From contig NZ_CAKAKO010000001.1 of the NCBI RefSeq assembly GCF_916700565.1, forward strand, positions 744,001 through 808,000: 64,000 nt of DNA, in the 5' to 3' direction. Positions 36,961 through 46,098 of this stretch are shown one piece after another (the stretch's first letter is position 1; each line of letters opens with the position of its first letter). A program made the translations under genes and the position numbers. Origin of the DNA: Xenophilus sp. Marseille-Q4582 (lineage in GTDB: Bacteria; Pseudomonadota; Gammaproteobacteria; Burkholderiales; Burkholderiaceae_C). The notes under the pieces were generated by a model that worked only from the letters and a program-made list of their open reading frames with translations, made no database searches and was not told the origin of the DNA.

Positions 36961-38490
36961 TCAGGACTTCCAGAAGCGATCGGCCTTGCGGATGCGGCCC
37001 AGGGCTTTGCGGCATTCCGCGGCCTCGCGCGGCAGGGTGGCGCTGAGCCAGCCGACGGCGAACAGTGCCCGCGGGTCCTCGGCGGCGCGCTGGCGGTAGA
37101 GGGCCAGCGCGACCTGGTGGTCGTTGTACACGCCCAATGTGTCTTGCGCCGGCGTCAGGCCGCGGAGGTAGCGGCGCGCGGCCTTGCGCTCGAACAGCGG
37201 CGCGGCGAATTCGGCGAGGTAGCGCAGCCGCTTGAGCTGCTTGCGCACGCGGTGCTGCGCTCGGGGCGACAGCGCCGTGAAGTGCCGGCCGCCGGTGCGC
37301 ACCTTCTTGTGCAGCGCGCTGAGGCGCCTGGCCAGCAGCGCGCGCGCATCCGCGGCGCCGAGCGCGGCCGGCTCGGCGCTGGCGGCCGGCGCCTCCTGCG
37401 GGGTTGCGCCGCTGCCGAAGGCGATCAGCGTGATGAGCACGGCCTGGAAGGCCGGGTCGGCCACGTGCGGCGCCAGGGCCGCGGCATCGTCGTCGGCGGC
37501 GGCCAGGGCAAGCGCCGGCGCGCCGGCGGCCTCCAGTTGCGGCTGGAGGCGGGTGCGCAGCAGTTCCTCGTCGCGCCGGTCTCCCAGCGCACGGAACACC
37601 GCCGTGAGCGGCGCTTGCCACTCATCGCGGAAGTGGCCCGGGTGCAGCGCATCCAGCATGCGCAAGGCCGTGCGCAGGCGCCGCAGTCCCACGCGCAGCT
37701 GGTGCACCACGGCCACGCCGGCGTTGCCTTGGGCGACTTCGGAAGCGTTGGGCAGGATCTGGGCGAGGCAGTTCGCGACCACGGCCCGCTGGATCGCCGT
37801 GCCGTCCGGCGCCGCTCCTGCGTCGGGGCAGGCGATGGGCTGCGCCTTGACCGCTTCACCGGCCTCCTGGCCCTTGAGCAGCCGCAAGCCGCGCTCGGCC
37901 TTGGTGATGGTGCTGAGCACCAGGCCATGGCGTTGCGCCCATCGCAGCGCCAGGTCGCGCAGGTCTTCCAGCCGGCCTTCGACCAGTTCCAGTTCCAGCT
38001 CGCACACCGGCGCGCTGCGCGCCCGGCCCTGCGCGTCGCGCGCCGTGACCTCGCCCACGTCGAGCGCGAGCTCGATGCGGCTGGCGCCCTGCGCCTGCAG
38101 GCTGCGCAGCCGCGTCATCTGCGTGCCCTGCACCGAAAGCAGCGCGGCTGCCGGGTCGGGCAGGGCGCTGCGCAGCAGCGCGAAGGCGGGCGAGCCTTCG
38201 TGGCGTTCGATCCTGGGCAAGGGGGCGGCGCCGTCTTCCGGCCTCAGTTCCACCTCGTGCTCCAGGCGCTCGATGGGGCCGCGGCCCGGTCCCTTGACGG
38301 TCTGCACCCAGCGCGCGTTCTCCTGGCGCAGGCGCAGGCCGATCCGTGCGGCCGCGAGCCGGCCATCCTCGGTGTCGTAGTAGTGGGCGCGCATCTCGAT
38401 GCGCTCGGCGCCCTGGGCCTGCAGCGCGGCCTCGACGTCGGCCAGGCGCGCGCGCGGGACCAGGAACTTGTATTCGACTTCGGTGCTCAT
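36961..38490 (-). CDS. CYTH and CHAD domain protein
   Basis: A 509-residue protein with an N-terminal CYTH (triphosphate tunnel) domain, about residues 1-205, starting with the EYKFLVP version of the ExExK motif (residues 4-8, EVEYK), and a C-terminal CHAD domain, about 240-505, rich in conserved His and Arg (VVHQLRVGLRRLRTALRML; HKKVRTGGRHFTALSPRAQHRVRKQLKRLRYLAEF in pieces). CYTH enzymes hydrolyse inorganic triphosphate; CHAD domains bind polyphosphate granules. A role in polyphosphate metabolism is therefore likely. ATG 38490 is defined by the CYTH motif. Confidence 0.93.
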   Translation of the reverse strand: MSTEVEYKFLVPRARLADVEAALQAQGAERIEMRAHYYDTEDGRLAAARIGLRLRQENARWVQTVKGPGRGPIERLEHEVELRPEDGAAPLPRIERHEGSPAFALLRSALPDPAAALLSVQGTQMTRLRSLQAQGASRIELALDVGEVTARDAQGRARSAPVCELELELVEGRLEDLRDLALRWAQRHGLVLSTITKAERGLRLLKGQEAGEAVKAQPIACPDAGAAPDGTAIQRAVVANCLAQILPNASEVAQGNAGVAVVHQLRVGLRRLRTALRMLDALHPGHFRDEWQAPLTAVFRALGDRRDEELLRTRLQPQLEAAGAPALALAAADDDAAALAPHVADPAFQAVLITLIAFGSGATPQEAPAASAEPAALGAADARALLARRLSALHKKVRTGGRHFTALSPRAQHRVRKQLKRLRYLAEFAAPLFERKAARRYLRGLTPAQDTLGVYNDHQVALALYRQRAAEDPRALFAVGWLSATLPREAAECRKALGRIRKADRFWKS

Positions 38491-38614
38491 CAGCGGCTTT
38501 GCTCCAATCACCCGCCGCCGCACGGTGCCCGCAGGATGCCGCCACGGCCGGGGCGGCCATTGTCGGAGAAGCAAGCGCGCAGGGCGCCGCGGGTGCGCCG
38601 GCGCCGGCCGCGGC

Positions 38615-39814
38615 TCAGCCCCCGTCGCGGAACCAGTTGCCCGCCTCGACGCGGATGATCACCTTCTCGGGATCGAAGTTCACGCCGGCCGGGTCGCGCC
38701 CTTCCTGCACGGCCTTGATCTGCTGGCGCAGGCTGCGGCGCAGCATGCCCACGCCCTTGTCGCTGGTGGCCAGGTGCTCCTCGTTGTGGAAGGTGATGGG
38801 CCCCTGGCCCACCTGCGCTTCCCAGTCGCCGGGGTAGCGCTGCCGCTCCTCCTCGGTCATCTTCGACCACGGGCGCAGGTTGGGGCTGCGCGGCAGCGCG
38901 TTCTGGTCCTCGGGGATCTTCATCGCGAAGCACAGGCGGAAATGCGTGTCGTCCACCGGCACGACGAAGCCCACGCCCCCGGCCGCGCCGTGGCGCAGCT
39001 GCACGTTGGGCACCATGCGCACGTAGGGGAAGCTGGCGGCGGTGATGCGGTCCAGCTCGCGCCCGTCCTCGAGCTTGCGGTAGGCGGTGTAGCGGATGCC
39101 GTCCTCGGTGTACTCCCATTCCACCTCGGGCATCACGCCCATCTCCAGCACGAACTGCACGCCGCTGAAGGTGGTGTGCAGCACGGGGATGTGGAAGGGG
39201 TCCATCACGTTCTCCCATTCCTGCAGCCAGTTGCAGGGCACGATCTCCACGTCGTCGTCCCCGCCGGCGTAGAGGCTGGAGTGCGAGACATGCAGCTTCA
39301 GGCCGGGCTCGATGGTCTCCAGGATGTCCCAGCGCGGCAGCAGGGGCATGCGCTCGGGCGGGCCCATGTAGGCCCACAGAATGCCGTAGCGCTCCTGCAC
39401 CGGGTACCAGGGCTGGCGGATGCGCTCGCGGTTCGCGCCGCCGCCTTTCTCGCAGGGCTGGTCCAGGCAGCGGCCTTCGACGCTGAACAGCCAGCCGTGG
39501 TAGCAGCAGCGGATGCCCTCGGGCTCCACGCGGCCGTAGAACAGGTCGGTGCCACGGTGCGCGCAGCGGTTGTGCAGCAGGCCGGGGCGGCCGCTGCGGT
39601 CGCGGAAGACGATCAGGTCCTCGCCCAGGATGCGGATGCGCGCCGGCGTGGCGGTCACGCGCTCGGACAGCGTGACCGGGTGCCAGTAGCGGCGCATGAA
39701 TTCGCCGCAGGGCGTGCCGGGGCCGACCTCGGTCAAGAAGGCGTCGTGCCGGCCGGCCGGCCGGCCGTAGGCCACGCCGGTCAGGTCGGACGGAGGGGCG
39801 TCGTGGGATTGCAT
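38615..39814 (-). CDS. Rieske non-heme iron oxygenase, alpha subunit
   Basis: A 399-residue oxygenase of the phthalate-dioxygenase-like class. The Rieske [2Fe-2S] ligands are C84-A-H86 and C103-x2-H106 (NRCAHRGTD; RCCYHGWLFS). The mononuclear iron site is in NVMDPFHIPVLHTTF, with D205, H208 and H213, and N202 nearby. Such enzymes hydroxylate or demethylate aromatic or N-heterocyclic compounds and need a separate reductase; a VanB-type candidate is encoded at 47175. The gene diverges from the ABC receptor gene at 40060, and a RutR-like box lies 66 bases upstream of its start. Substrate unknown; pyrimidine-like ring is my inference. Confidence 0.92.
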   Translation of the reverse strand: MQSHDAPPSDLTGVAYGRPAGRHDAFLTEVGPGTPCGEFMRRYWHPVTLSERVTATPARIRILGEDLIVFRDRSGRPGLLHNRCAHRGTDLFYGRVEPEGIRCCYHGWLFSVEGRCLDQPCEKGGGANRERIRQPWYPVQERYGILWAYMGPPERMPLLPRWDILETIEPGLKLHVSHSSLYAGGDDDVEIVPCNWLQEWENVMDPFHIPVLHTTFSGVQFVLEMGVMPEVEWEYTEDGIRYTAYRKLEDGRELDRITAASFPYVRMVPNVQLRHGAAGGVGFVVPVDDTHFRLCFAMKIPEDQNALPRSPNLRPWSKMTEEERQRYPGDWEAQVGQGPITFHNEEHLATSDKGVGMLRRSLRQQIKAVQEGRDPAGVNFDPEKVIIRVEAGNWFRDGG

Positions 39815-39879
39815 GGGCGTCTCCTGCGGGGGCGCAACTGCAGGGCAGGGCGCGCCGCCCGGATCATGGGTGTTCTATT

Positions 39880-39895
39880 TTTACCAATCGGTCAG
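39880..39895 (-). promoter_or_regulatory. RutR-like operator 1
   Basis: TTTACCAATCGGTCAG matches the RutR consensus TTGACCAnnTGGTCAA at 11 of 14 specified positions. It lies 66 bases before the start of the divergent Rieske oxygenase gene. Confidence 0.6.
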
Positions 39896-39965
39896 AAATT
39901 ATCGAGGTTCGTCGCGTGGCGCTGCAAGGGCATAGGGAGGCTTTCGCCTCGGGGTTATCTCTGAT

Positions 39966-39981
39966 TTGACCGATTGGTTAA
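39966..39981 (+). promoter_or_regulatory. RutR-like operator 2
   Basis: TTGACCGATTGGTTAA matches the RutR consensus TTGACCAnnTGGTCAA at 12 of 14 specified positions and is a near-perfect palindrome. It lies 78 bases before the start of the ABC receptor gene at 40060. Confidence 0.65.
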
Positions 39982-40059
39982 ACATTGAAGAATCCAGGCG
40001 CCCCCTCCCGAATACAGCCGGTCCTGGCGCTCGTCCATGACCCTCGACAAGGAAAATCC

Positions 40060-41070
40060 ATGATGAATCTGCCGCGGCTCTCCCGCTGTGTGCGCCTGCT
40101 CGCCGCCTCCGCCCTGCTGGTGGGCGGCGTGGCCCAGGCGCAGGACAAGGTGACCTTCGCGACCAACTGGCGCGCGCAGGCCACGCACGGCGGCTTCTTC
40201 CAGGCGGTGGCGGACGGCACGTACAAGAAGTACGGGCTCGAGGTCGAGATCCAGCAGGGCGGCCCGCAGGTCAACAACCGCGCCATGCTGCCGGCCGGGC
40301 GCATCGACTTCCTGATGACGGGCGGCCTGCTCACCGCGCTGGAGAACACGCGCAGCAAGGTGCCCACCGTGATCGTCGCGGCCTATTTCCAGAAGGACCC
40401 GACGGCGCTGATCGCGCACAAGGGCGCCTACAAGAACTTCGCCGACCTGAAGAACGCCAAGACGGTGTTCATCGCCAAGAGCAACCAGTTCGGCTTCTGG
40501 CAGTGGCTCAAGGCCGAGCACGGCTTCAGCGACGAGCAGCTCAAGCCCTACACCTTCAACATCGGCCCCTTCATGGCCGACAAGAAGTCCGTGCAGCAGG
40601 CCTTCGCGACCTCCGAGGTGCTCTACGCGCGCGAGCAGGGCGCCGACGTGGACGTCTTCCTGCTGGCCGACCAGGGCTACAACACCTATGGCAACCTGAT
40701 CGAGACGCGCACGGACCTGGTCAAGAACAAGCCCGACCTGGTGCAGCGCTTCGTCGATGCATCCACCATCGGCTGGGTCAACTTCCTGCATGGCGATCCG
40801 AAGCCGGGCCTGGACCTGATCAAGAAGTTCAATCCCGATGTGAACGACGCCAAGCTGGCCGCCGAGCGCGAGCAGATGATCCAGCTGGACCTGGTCGATT
40901 CGGGCGATGCCAGGACCAAGGGCATCGGCGCCATCGACATGCCCCGCGTGCGCGACTTCGCCGCGCGCATGGTCAAGGCCGGCATCTACAAGCCGGGCGA
41001 GGTGGACGCCGACCTGGCCGTGACCGACCGCTTCGTCAACAAGGGCGTGGGCCTCAAGGGCGGCAAGTAA
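40060..41070 (+). CDS. NMT1/THI5-type ABC substrate-binding protein 1
   Basis: A 336-residue periplasmic receptor of the SsuA/THI5 (NMT1) family, which serves importers for nitrate, taurine, alkanesulfonates and thiamine-pyrimidine precursors. The signal peptide ends at VGGVAQA, and the mature protein begins QDKVTFATNWRAQATHGGFFQAVADGTYKKYG (in pieces), followed by IQQGGPQVNNRAMLPAGRIDFLMTGG. W-R-A-Q-x3-GGF is typical for the pyrimidine-type THI5 group. An AAGGAAAA ribosome binding site precedes ATG 40060. A close paralogue is encoded at 46099 in the same gene run; ATPase and permease follow at 42945 and 43771. Confidence 0.92.
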   Translation: MMNLPRLSRCVRLLAASALLVGGVAQAQDKVTFATNWRAQATHGGFFQAVADGTYKKYGLEVEIQQGGPQVNNRAMLPAGRIDFLMTGGLLTALENTRSKVPTVIVAAYFQKDPTALIAHKGAYKNFADLKNAKTVFIAKSNQFGFWQWLKAEHGFSDEQLKPYTFNIGPFMADKKSVQQAFATSEVLYAREQGADVDVFLLADQGYNTYGNLIETRTDLVKNKPDLVQRFVDASTIGWVNFLHGDPKPGLDLIKKFNPDVNDAKLAAEREQMIQLDLVDSGDARTKGIGAIDMPRVRDFAARMVKAGIYKPGEVDADLAVTDRFVNKGVGLKGGK

Positions 41071-41092
41071 AGGGCGGCCGGGGCACGGCGCG

Positions 41093-42751
41093 ATGTTCGC
41101 GAACGCCATCGCTGGTGTCTGCGCCGGCCGGCCGGCCGCGCGGCGCGTGGCGGCGGGCTTGCTGATGGCGCTGGGCCTGGGTGCGGCGCATGCGGCCGAG
41201 CCGCAGGCAACGCCCGCTGCCCCCGTCGTGCGGACGGCGCTGGGCGCGCTGCAGGGCGTGTCGCTCGAAGGGGGCCGTGTGGCCGCCTACCTGGGCGTGC
41301 CCTTCGCCCAGCCACCCGTGGGCGAAGGGCGCTTCGCGAAGGCTCGGCCCGCCGCCGCCTGGGCGCCGCAGACCCTGCAGGCCACTCGCTTCCAGCGCGC
41401 CTGCATGCAGCAAGGCCAGGTGCCGGCCGACATCGGCATGGGCGAAGACTGCCTGTACCTCAATCTCTATGTGCCGCAGGGCGCCGACCGCGCCGAGGCG
41501 ACGGGACCACGCGCTGCGCGGCCCGTGCTGGTCTTCCTGCACGGCGGCCGCTACTGGACCGGTCGTGCCTCCGAGAACGCCGTGCAGAAGCTGGCGGCCG
41601 AGGCCGACGCCATCGTCGTCACCGTCGCCTACCGCCTCAACGCCTTCGGCTTCCTGGCCGATGCCGAGCGCGCGCGCCGTGGCGACACCAACCTGGGCCT
41701 GCAGGACCAGCAGCTCGCGCTGCGCTGGCTGCAGCGCCACATCGGCGACTTCGGCGGTGACCCGCAGCGCGTGACGCTCTTCGGCGAAAGCGCCGGTGCC
41801 GGCAGCACGCTGCTGCAACTGCTGGACCCGGCCGCCGCGGGCCTGTTCCAGCGCGCGATCCTGCAGTCGACCTGGCAATGGCGCCTGCCCACGCTGGCGC
41901 AGGCCGCGGCGGGCACGCAGGCGCTGGCGCAGCGCCTGAACTGCCCCGCCAGCCCCAGCGCCGCGATGCTGGCCTGCCTGCGGCAGCTGCCGGCCGAGAA
42001 GATCACGCCCCCCTTGGCCGACAGCCACGCCTTCCAGCCCACCGTGGACGGGCAGCGCCTGCCGGCGCAGCCGCTGGCGCTGCTGGAGGCGGGGCGCTTT
42101 CACCGCCAGGTGCCGGTGCTCATCGGCCTGAACCGGGACGAGGGTCATTTCATGGCCATGTCGCGCACCGGCTGGAAGCGGCCGGACCAGCCCGTGGACG
42201 ACACCGCCTACCTGCGCGCCGCGCGCGACGCGCTCGGCCCCTTCTACGCGCCGGAACAGGTGGAAGACATCCTGTCCTGGTACGCGCCCCGGCGCACCGC
42301 GCAGGGCAACTGGCAGGCGCTGAGCGCGCTGCTCGGCGACTTCTACCTGAACTGCGGCAGCTACGCCGGCGCGCAGGCGCTCGCGGCCCACGGCCGCCGG
42401 CCCGTGCAGGCCTACTGGTTCACGCACGTGAGCCGCAACCACACCAAACCTTTCCTGGGCGCCGCCCATGGCGACGAGCTGGATTTGCTGTTCGCCGCGC
42501 CGGTCTACCCGCCCGGCTACGTGCTCACGCCCGAAGACCAGGCCCTGTCGCGCCGCATGATGCGGGCCTGGGGCCAGTTCGCGCGCACGGGGCGCGCGAG
42601 CGCATCGCCTGGCATCGCGCCCTGGCCCGCCTTCAGCGCTGCTTCGCCGCAGGCGCAGATCTGGTCCGAGCCGGGCCCGGGAGATGCCGCGCTCCACCGC
42701 TTCACCGATGCCAGCGGCACCTGCGCGCGCTGGCAGGCGCTGCTGCACTGA
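41093..42751 (+). CDS. Type-B carboxylesterase/lipase, exported
   Basis: A 552-residue alpha/beta hydrolase. A signal peptide runs to about residue 35 (GLLMALGLGAAHA). The oxyanion hole is HGG (150-152, FLHGGRYWTG), the nucleophile is S233 in FGESAGAGS, the acid is probably the Glu of GLNRDEGHF, and the His is in FLGAAHGDELDLLF. EDCLYLNLYVP is a family marker. It could hydrolyse an ester precursor of the compound imported by the adjacent ABC system in the periplasm. It starts 23 bases after the receptor gene, and its stop lies in the left end of MITE-like copy 2. Confidence 0.9.
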   Translation: MFANAIAGVCAGRPAARRVAAGLLMALGLGAAHAAEPQATPAAPVVRTALGALQGVSLEGGRVAAYLGVPFAQPPVGEGRFAKARPAAAWAPQTLQATRFQRACMQQGQVPADIGMGEDCLYLNLYVPQGADRAEATGPRAARPVLVFLHGGRYWTGRASENAVQKLAAEADAIVVTVAYRLNAFGFLADAERARRGDTNLGLQDQQLALRWLQRHIGDFGGDPQRVTLFGESAGAGSTLLQLLDPAAAGLFQRAILQSTWQWRLPTLAQAAAGTQALAQRLNCPASPSAAMLACLRQLPAEKITPPLADSHAFQPTVDGQRLPAQPLALLEAGRFHRQVPVLIGLNRDEGHFMAMSRTGWKRPDQPVDDTAYLRAARDALGPFYAPEQVEDILSWYAPRRTAQGNWQALSALLGDFYLNCGSYAGAQALAAHGRRPVQAYWFTHVSRNHTKPFLGAAHGDELDLLFAAPVYPPGYVLTPEDQALSRRMMRAWGQFARTGRASASPGIAPWPAFSAASPQAQIWSEPGPGDAALHRFTDASGTCARWQALLH

Positions 42752-42905
42752 GAAGAACCCCACATGCCCGCTCATCCCGCCCAGGTGCACGCCCTCATCG
42801 TTGCAAATGCTCGCCATAGCCCGAGCTATGGCTGCGCTTTGCGCCTCGATGGCGCACCCCTGGACGGTCTGCTCGGCCACGCGGGATTCATTCACACCTT
42901 CTGAG
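42748..42905. repeat. MITE-like repeat, copy 2
   Basis: Same element as 16769-16947. The left end CTGAGAAG lacks 9 bases (GTGTGAACG) present in copy 1; the right end reads TTCATTCACACCTTCTGAG. The interior hairpin is perfect: GCCATAGC (42813-42820), loop CCGA, GCTATGGC (42825-42832). It lies between the esterase and ATPase genes and carries the esterase stop codon. Confidence 0.85.
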
Positions 42906-42944
42906 CGCCTTCTTCTTTCTCTGTTTGTCCCACGCTTGCCCGCC

Positions 42945-43757
42945 ATGTCCACGACCCTGTCGCCCCCCGCCGCCGCGTCATCGCCGCCCCTGTTCCAGAT
43001 GCGCAACGTGTCCAAGCGCTTCCCGAACGGCACGCTGGCGCTGGAAGGCATGTCGCTGGACTGCGGCGACCACGAGTTCATCAGCTTCCTGGGCCCCTCG
43101 GGCTGCGGCAAGAGCACGGCGCTGCGCCTGGTGGCCGGCCTCACGCGCATCAGCAGCGGCACGCTCGACTGGCCGCAGCGCCCGCCGCCGGCGGCCGGCC
43201 AGCGCGCGCTGGGCTTCGTGTTCCAGGAGCCCACGCTGATGCCCTGGGCCAAGGTCTTCGACAACGTCTGGCTGCCGCTCAAGCTGGCCGGCGTGAGCCG
43301 CGACGCCGCCGCGCCCGTGATCCAGCAGGTGCTGGAGATGGTGGGCCTGTCGCGCTTCGCCGACGTGTACCCGCGCGAGCTCTCGGGCGGCATGAAGATG
43401 CGCGTGTCCATCGCCCGCGCGCTGGTCACGCAGCCGCGCCTGCTGCTGATGGACGAGCCCTTCGCCGCGCTCGACGAGATGACGCGCATCAAGCTCAACA
43501 ACGACCTGCTGGCCATCTGGCGCGAGCACCGCTTCTCGGTGATCTTCGTCACCCACAGCGTCTACGAGTCGGTCTACCTGTCCAGTCGCATCGTCGTGAT
43601 GGCCGCGCGCCCGGGCCGCGTGATCGAGCAGATCGTGGTGGACGAGCCCTATCCGCGCGGCGAGGAATTCCGCACCTCCAGCCGCTACAACCAGCACTGC
43701 ATGGCTGTGCAGCAATCGCTGCACGGCGCGCTGGGCGGCCAGGACATCGACCACTGA
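42945..43757 (+). CDS. ABC transporter ATPase (SsuB/TauB type)
   Basis: A 270-residue ABC ATPase that powers the importer with receptors at 40060 and 46099 and the permease at 43771. The Walker A motif is GPSGCGKST (50-58), the signature is LSGGMKMRVSIARAL, Walker B is LLLMDEPFAALDE, and the switch His is in FVTHSVYES. The overall sequence is that of nitrate/sulfonate/taurine-type ATPases. It begins 40 bases after MITE-like copy 2, so the repeat sits inside what is otherwise a continuous gene run. Confidence 0.95.
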   Translation: MSTTLSPPAAASSPPLFQMRNVSKRFPNGTLALEGMSLDCGDHEFISFLGPSGCGKSTALRLVAGLTRISSGTLDWPQRPPPAAGQRALGFVFQEPTLMPWAKVFDNVWLPLKLAGVSRDAAAPVIQQVLEMVGLSRFADVYPRELSGGMKMRVSIARALVTQPRLLLMDEPFAALDEMTRIKLNNDLLAIWREHRFSVIFVTHSVYESVYLSSRIVVMAARPGRVIEQIVVDEPYPRGEEFRTSSRYNQHCMAVQQSLHGALGGQDIDH

Positions 43758-43770
43758 GCGGGCCGTCATC

Positions 43771-44592
43771 ATGAGCAACCTCGACGCCCACCAACGCAAG
43801 ATGCGCAGCCGCGAGACCACGGCGCGCATCGTCATCCCTGCCCTCATCATCGGCGCCCTGCTCATCGGCTGGGAGCTGCTGGTGCGGCTGCAGGAGATTC
43901 CGCACTACATCCTGCCCGCGCCCTCGCTGATCTGGCGCACGCTGGTCGACAACTGGGCCACGCTGTGGCCCGCGCTGTGGTTCACCATCAAGCTCACCCT
44001 GCTGGCGCTGATCGCCGCCATCGTGGGCGGCGTGCTGCTGGCCATCGCCTTCGCGCTGTTCCGCTGGGTGGAGATCGGCTTCTTCCCCATCGCCGTGGTG
44101 CTGCAGGTCACGCCCATCGTGGCCATCGCGCCGCTGATCCTGATCTATGTGTCCAACACCACGGCCGCGCTGCTGCTGTGCGCCTGGCTGGTGGCCTTCT
44201 TCCCCATCCTGTCGAACACGGTGATCGGGCTCAAGAGCGCGGACAGCAACCTGCGCGACCTGTTCCAGCTCTACGAGGCTTCGCCCTGGCAACGCTTTCG
44301 CTACCTGCTGGTGCCCAGCGCCACGCCCTACTTCATGGCGGGCCTGAAGATCGCCGGCGGCCTGGCGCTGATCGGCGCGGTGGTGGCCGAGTTCACGGCC
44401 GGCACGGCGGGCCGCGAAACCGGGCTGGCTTCGCGCATCCTCGAATCGAGCTTCCGCACCGAGATCCCGATGATGTTCGCGGCCCTGTTCCTGGTGTCCA
44501 TCCTGGGCGTGGTGATCTTCCTGGTGTTCGCGGTGCTCTCCAAGATGGTGCTGGGCCACTGGCACGAGAGCGAGATGCGGCGCGAGGGCTGA
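43771..44592 (+). CDS. ABC transporter permease (SsuC/TauC type)
   Basis: A 273-residue inner-membrane permease with about six helices. The EAA loop that docks the ATPase is seen as LFQLYEASPWQRFRYLLVPSATPYFMAGLKIAGGLALIGAVVAEF (in pieces; A-S-x5-F-x4-L-P-S-A-x-P). It is encoded 13 bases after the ATPase gene and 3 bases before the FAD oxidoreductase gene, indicating one operon. Substrate is set by the NMT1/THI5-type receptors. Confidence 0.95.
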   Translation: MSNLDAHQRKMRSRETTARIVIPALIIGALLIGWELLVRLQEIPHYILPAPSLIWRTLVDNWATLWPALWFTIKLTLLALIAAIVGGVLLAIAFALFRWVEIGFFPIAVVLQVTPIVAIAPLILIYVSNTTAALLLCAWLVAFFPILSNTVIGLKSADSNLRDLFQLYEASPWQRFRYLLVPSATPYFMAGLKIAGGLALIGAVVAEFTAGTAGRETGLASRILESSFRTEIPMMFAALFLVSILGVVIFLVFAVLSKMVLGHWHESEMRREG

Positions 44593-44595
44593 GCC

Positions 44596-46044
44596 ATGAA
44601 CGAGCAAGTCATTGATTCCGCCGCGGCGGGTGCCGCCATTCCCGCCATGCCGCCCACCGGCCATGCCGGCTTCGCGCATCCGCTGGCGCATGTGGACTGG
44701 GCCCAGGTGCAGGCCGAGCTGCAGGGCCTGGACGTCATCACGCGGCTGCCGCAGCGCCGGCAGCTGTCGAAGGACTTCTTCTGGTACAGCCCGGTGCTCT
44801 CGCAGTACCTGGCCGACTGCGTGGCCGACCTGGTCGTGCGCGTGGGCACCGAGGAGGACGTGCGCCAGGTGGCGCAGGTCGTGGCGCGGCACCGGCTGCC
44901 GCTCACGGTGCGCGCGGGCGGCACCGGCAACTACGGCCAGTGCGTGCCGCTCAACGGCGGCATCGTGATGGACGTGAGCGGTTTGGCGCGCGTGCTCGAC
45001 ATTCAGCCCGGCCGCGTGCGCGCCCAGGCCGGCGCGCGCATGTACGACATCGAGATGGCCGCGCGCGAAACGGGGCAGGGCCTGCGCATGTGGCCCTCGA
45101 CCTGGCATGTCGCCTCCATCGGCGGTTTCATTTCGGGCGGCTTCGGCGGCATCGGCTCGATGCGCAACGGCATCCTGCGCGACCCCGGCAACATGCTGCG
45201 CGCGCGCGTGATGACGGTTGAAAAGGAGCCGCGCATCATCGAGCTGGTGGGCGACGAGATCCAGCAGGTGCAGCACGCCTTCGGCACCAACGGCGTGATC
45301 CTGGACGTGGAAGTGGCGCTGAACCCGCACGTGGAATGGCTGCACACCACCGTGCTCTTCCCCACCTACCGCGGCGCGCTGGACTTCGGCTGCGCGGGCA
45401 GCACGCCCGATCTGGACCTGTTCCTGCTCTCCACCGTGGAGGCGCGCTTTGCGCCCTACTACACGAGCATGGGCGACAAGTTCCCGCCGGACCGTCATGC
45501 GGTGTTCACCATGGTGGCGCCCGGGTCGATGCCGGCGCTGCGGGAACTGGCCGCGCGCATGGGCGGCGAGATCTCGGTCTGCGGCACCGAGCAGGAATTG
45601 ATCGATGCTGGCCTGCCGCCGGCCTACGAGTGCGCCTACAACCACACCACGCTGCAGGCGCTGAAGGTGGACCGCAGCTGGACCTACCTGCAGGTGGCTT
45701 ATGCGCAACCCTTCGACCCGGCCGTGGTGCAGCGGCACCTGGACATCTTTGGCGACGACGTGCTGCAGCACCAGGACTTCGCGCGCGCCGGGGGCGAGTT
45801 CGGCACCTTCGGTATCCTGCTGGTGCGCTGGAAAGGCATCGAGCACCAGTACGAAGTGATCCGCGAGATCGAATCGCAGGGCGGCTGCCAGATCTTCAAC
45901 CCGCATGTGGTGACCATCGAAGAAGGCGGCATGAAGGCGATCGACGACCAGCAGATCGAATTCAAGAAGCGCAGCGACCCGATGGGCCTGATGAACCCGG
46001 GTAAGACGCGCGGCTGGCGGCCCGAGATGGCGCGCCTCGATTGA
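44596..46044 (+). CDS. FAD-binding oxidoreductase (PCMH/GlcD type)
   Basis: A 482-residue flavoprotein with an FAD-binding type 4 (PCMH) domain at about residues 65-240. The diphosphate-binding region is LTVRAGGTGNYGQCVPLNGGIVMDVSGL, followed by VRAQAGARMYDIEMAARETGQGLRMWPST and GGFISGGFGGIGSMRNGI (in pieces). GlcD, VAO and related enzymes of this fold oxidise hydroxy acids, alcohols or amines. It is coupled to the ABC permease gene and may oxidise a product of the Rieske oxygenase. No specific substrate can be given. Confidence 0.88.
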   Translation: MNEQVIDSAAAGAAIPAMPPTGHAGFAHPLAHVDWAQVQAELQGLDVITRLPQRRQLSKDFFWYSPVLSQYLADCVADLVVRVGTEEDVRQVAQVVARHRLPLTVRAGGTGNYGQCVPLNGGIVMDVSGLARVLDIQPGRVRAQAGARMYDIEMAARETGQGLRMWPSTWHVASIGGFISGGFGGIGSMRNGILRDPGNMLRARVMTVEKEPRIIELVGDEIQQVQHAFGTNGVILDVEVALNPHVEWLHTTVLFPTYRGALDFGCAGSTPDLDLFLLSTVEARFAPYYTSMGDKFPPDRHAVFTMVAPGSMPALRELAARMGGEISVCGTEQELIDAGLPPAYECAYNHTTLQALKVDRSWTYLQVAYAQPFDPAVVQRHLDIFGDDVLQHQDFARAGGEFGTFGILLVRWKGIEHQYEVIREIESQGGCQIFNPHVVTIEEGGMKAIDDQQIEFKKRSDPMGLMNPGKTRGWRPEMARLD

Positions 46045-46098
46045 GAGAGGAACCTCCTCTTTTTCTGTTTCCTCACCCCTTGATCAACTGGAGTGGAC

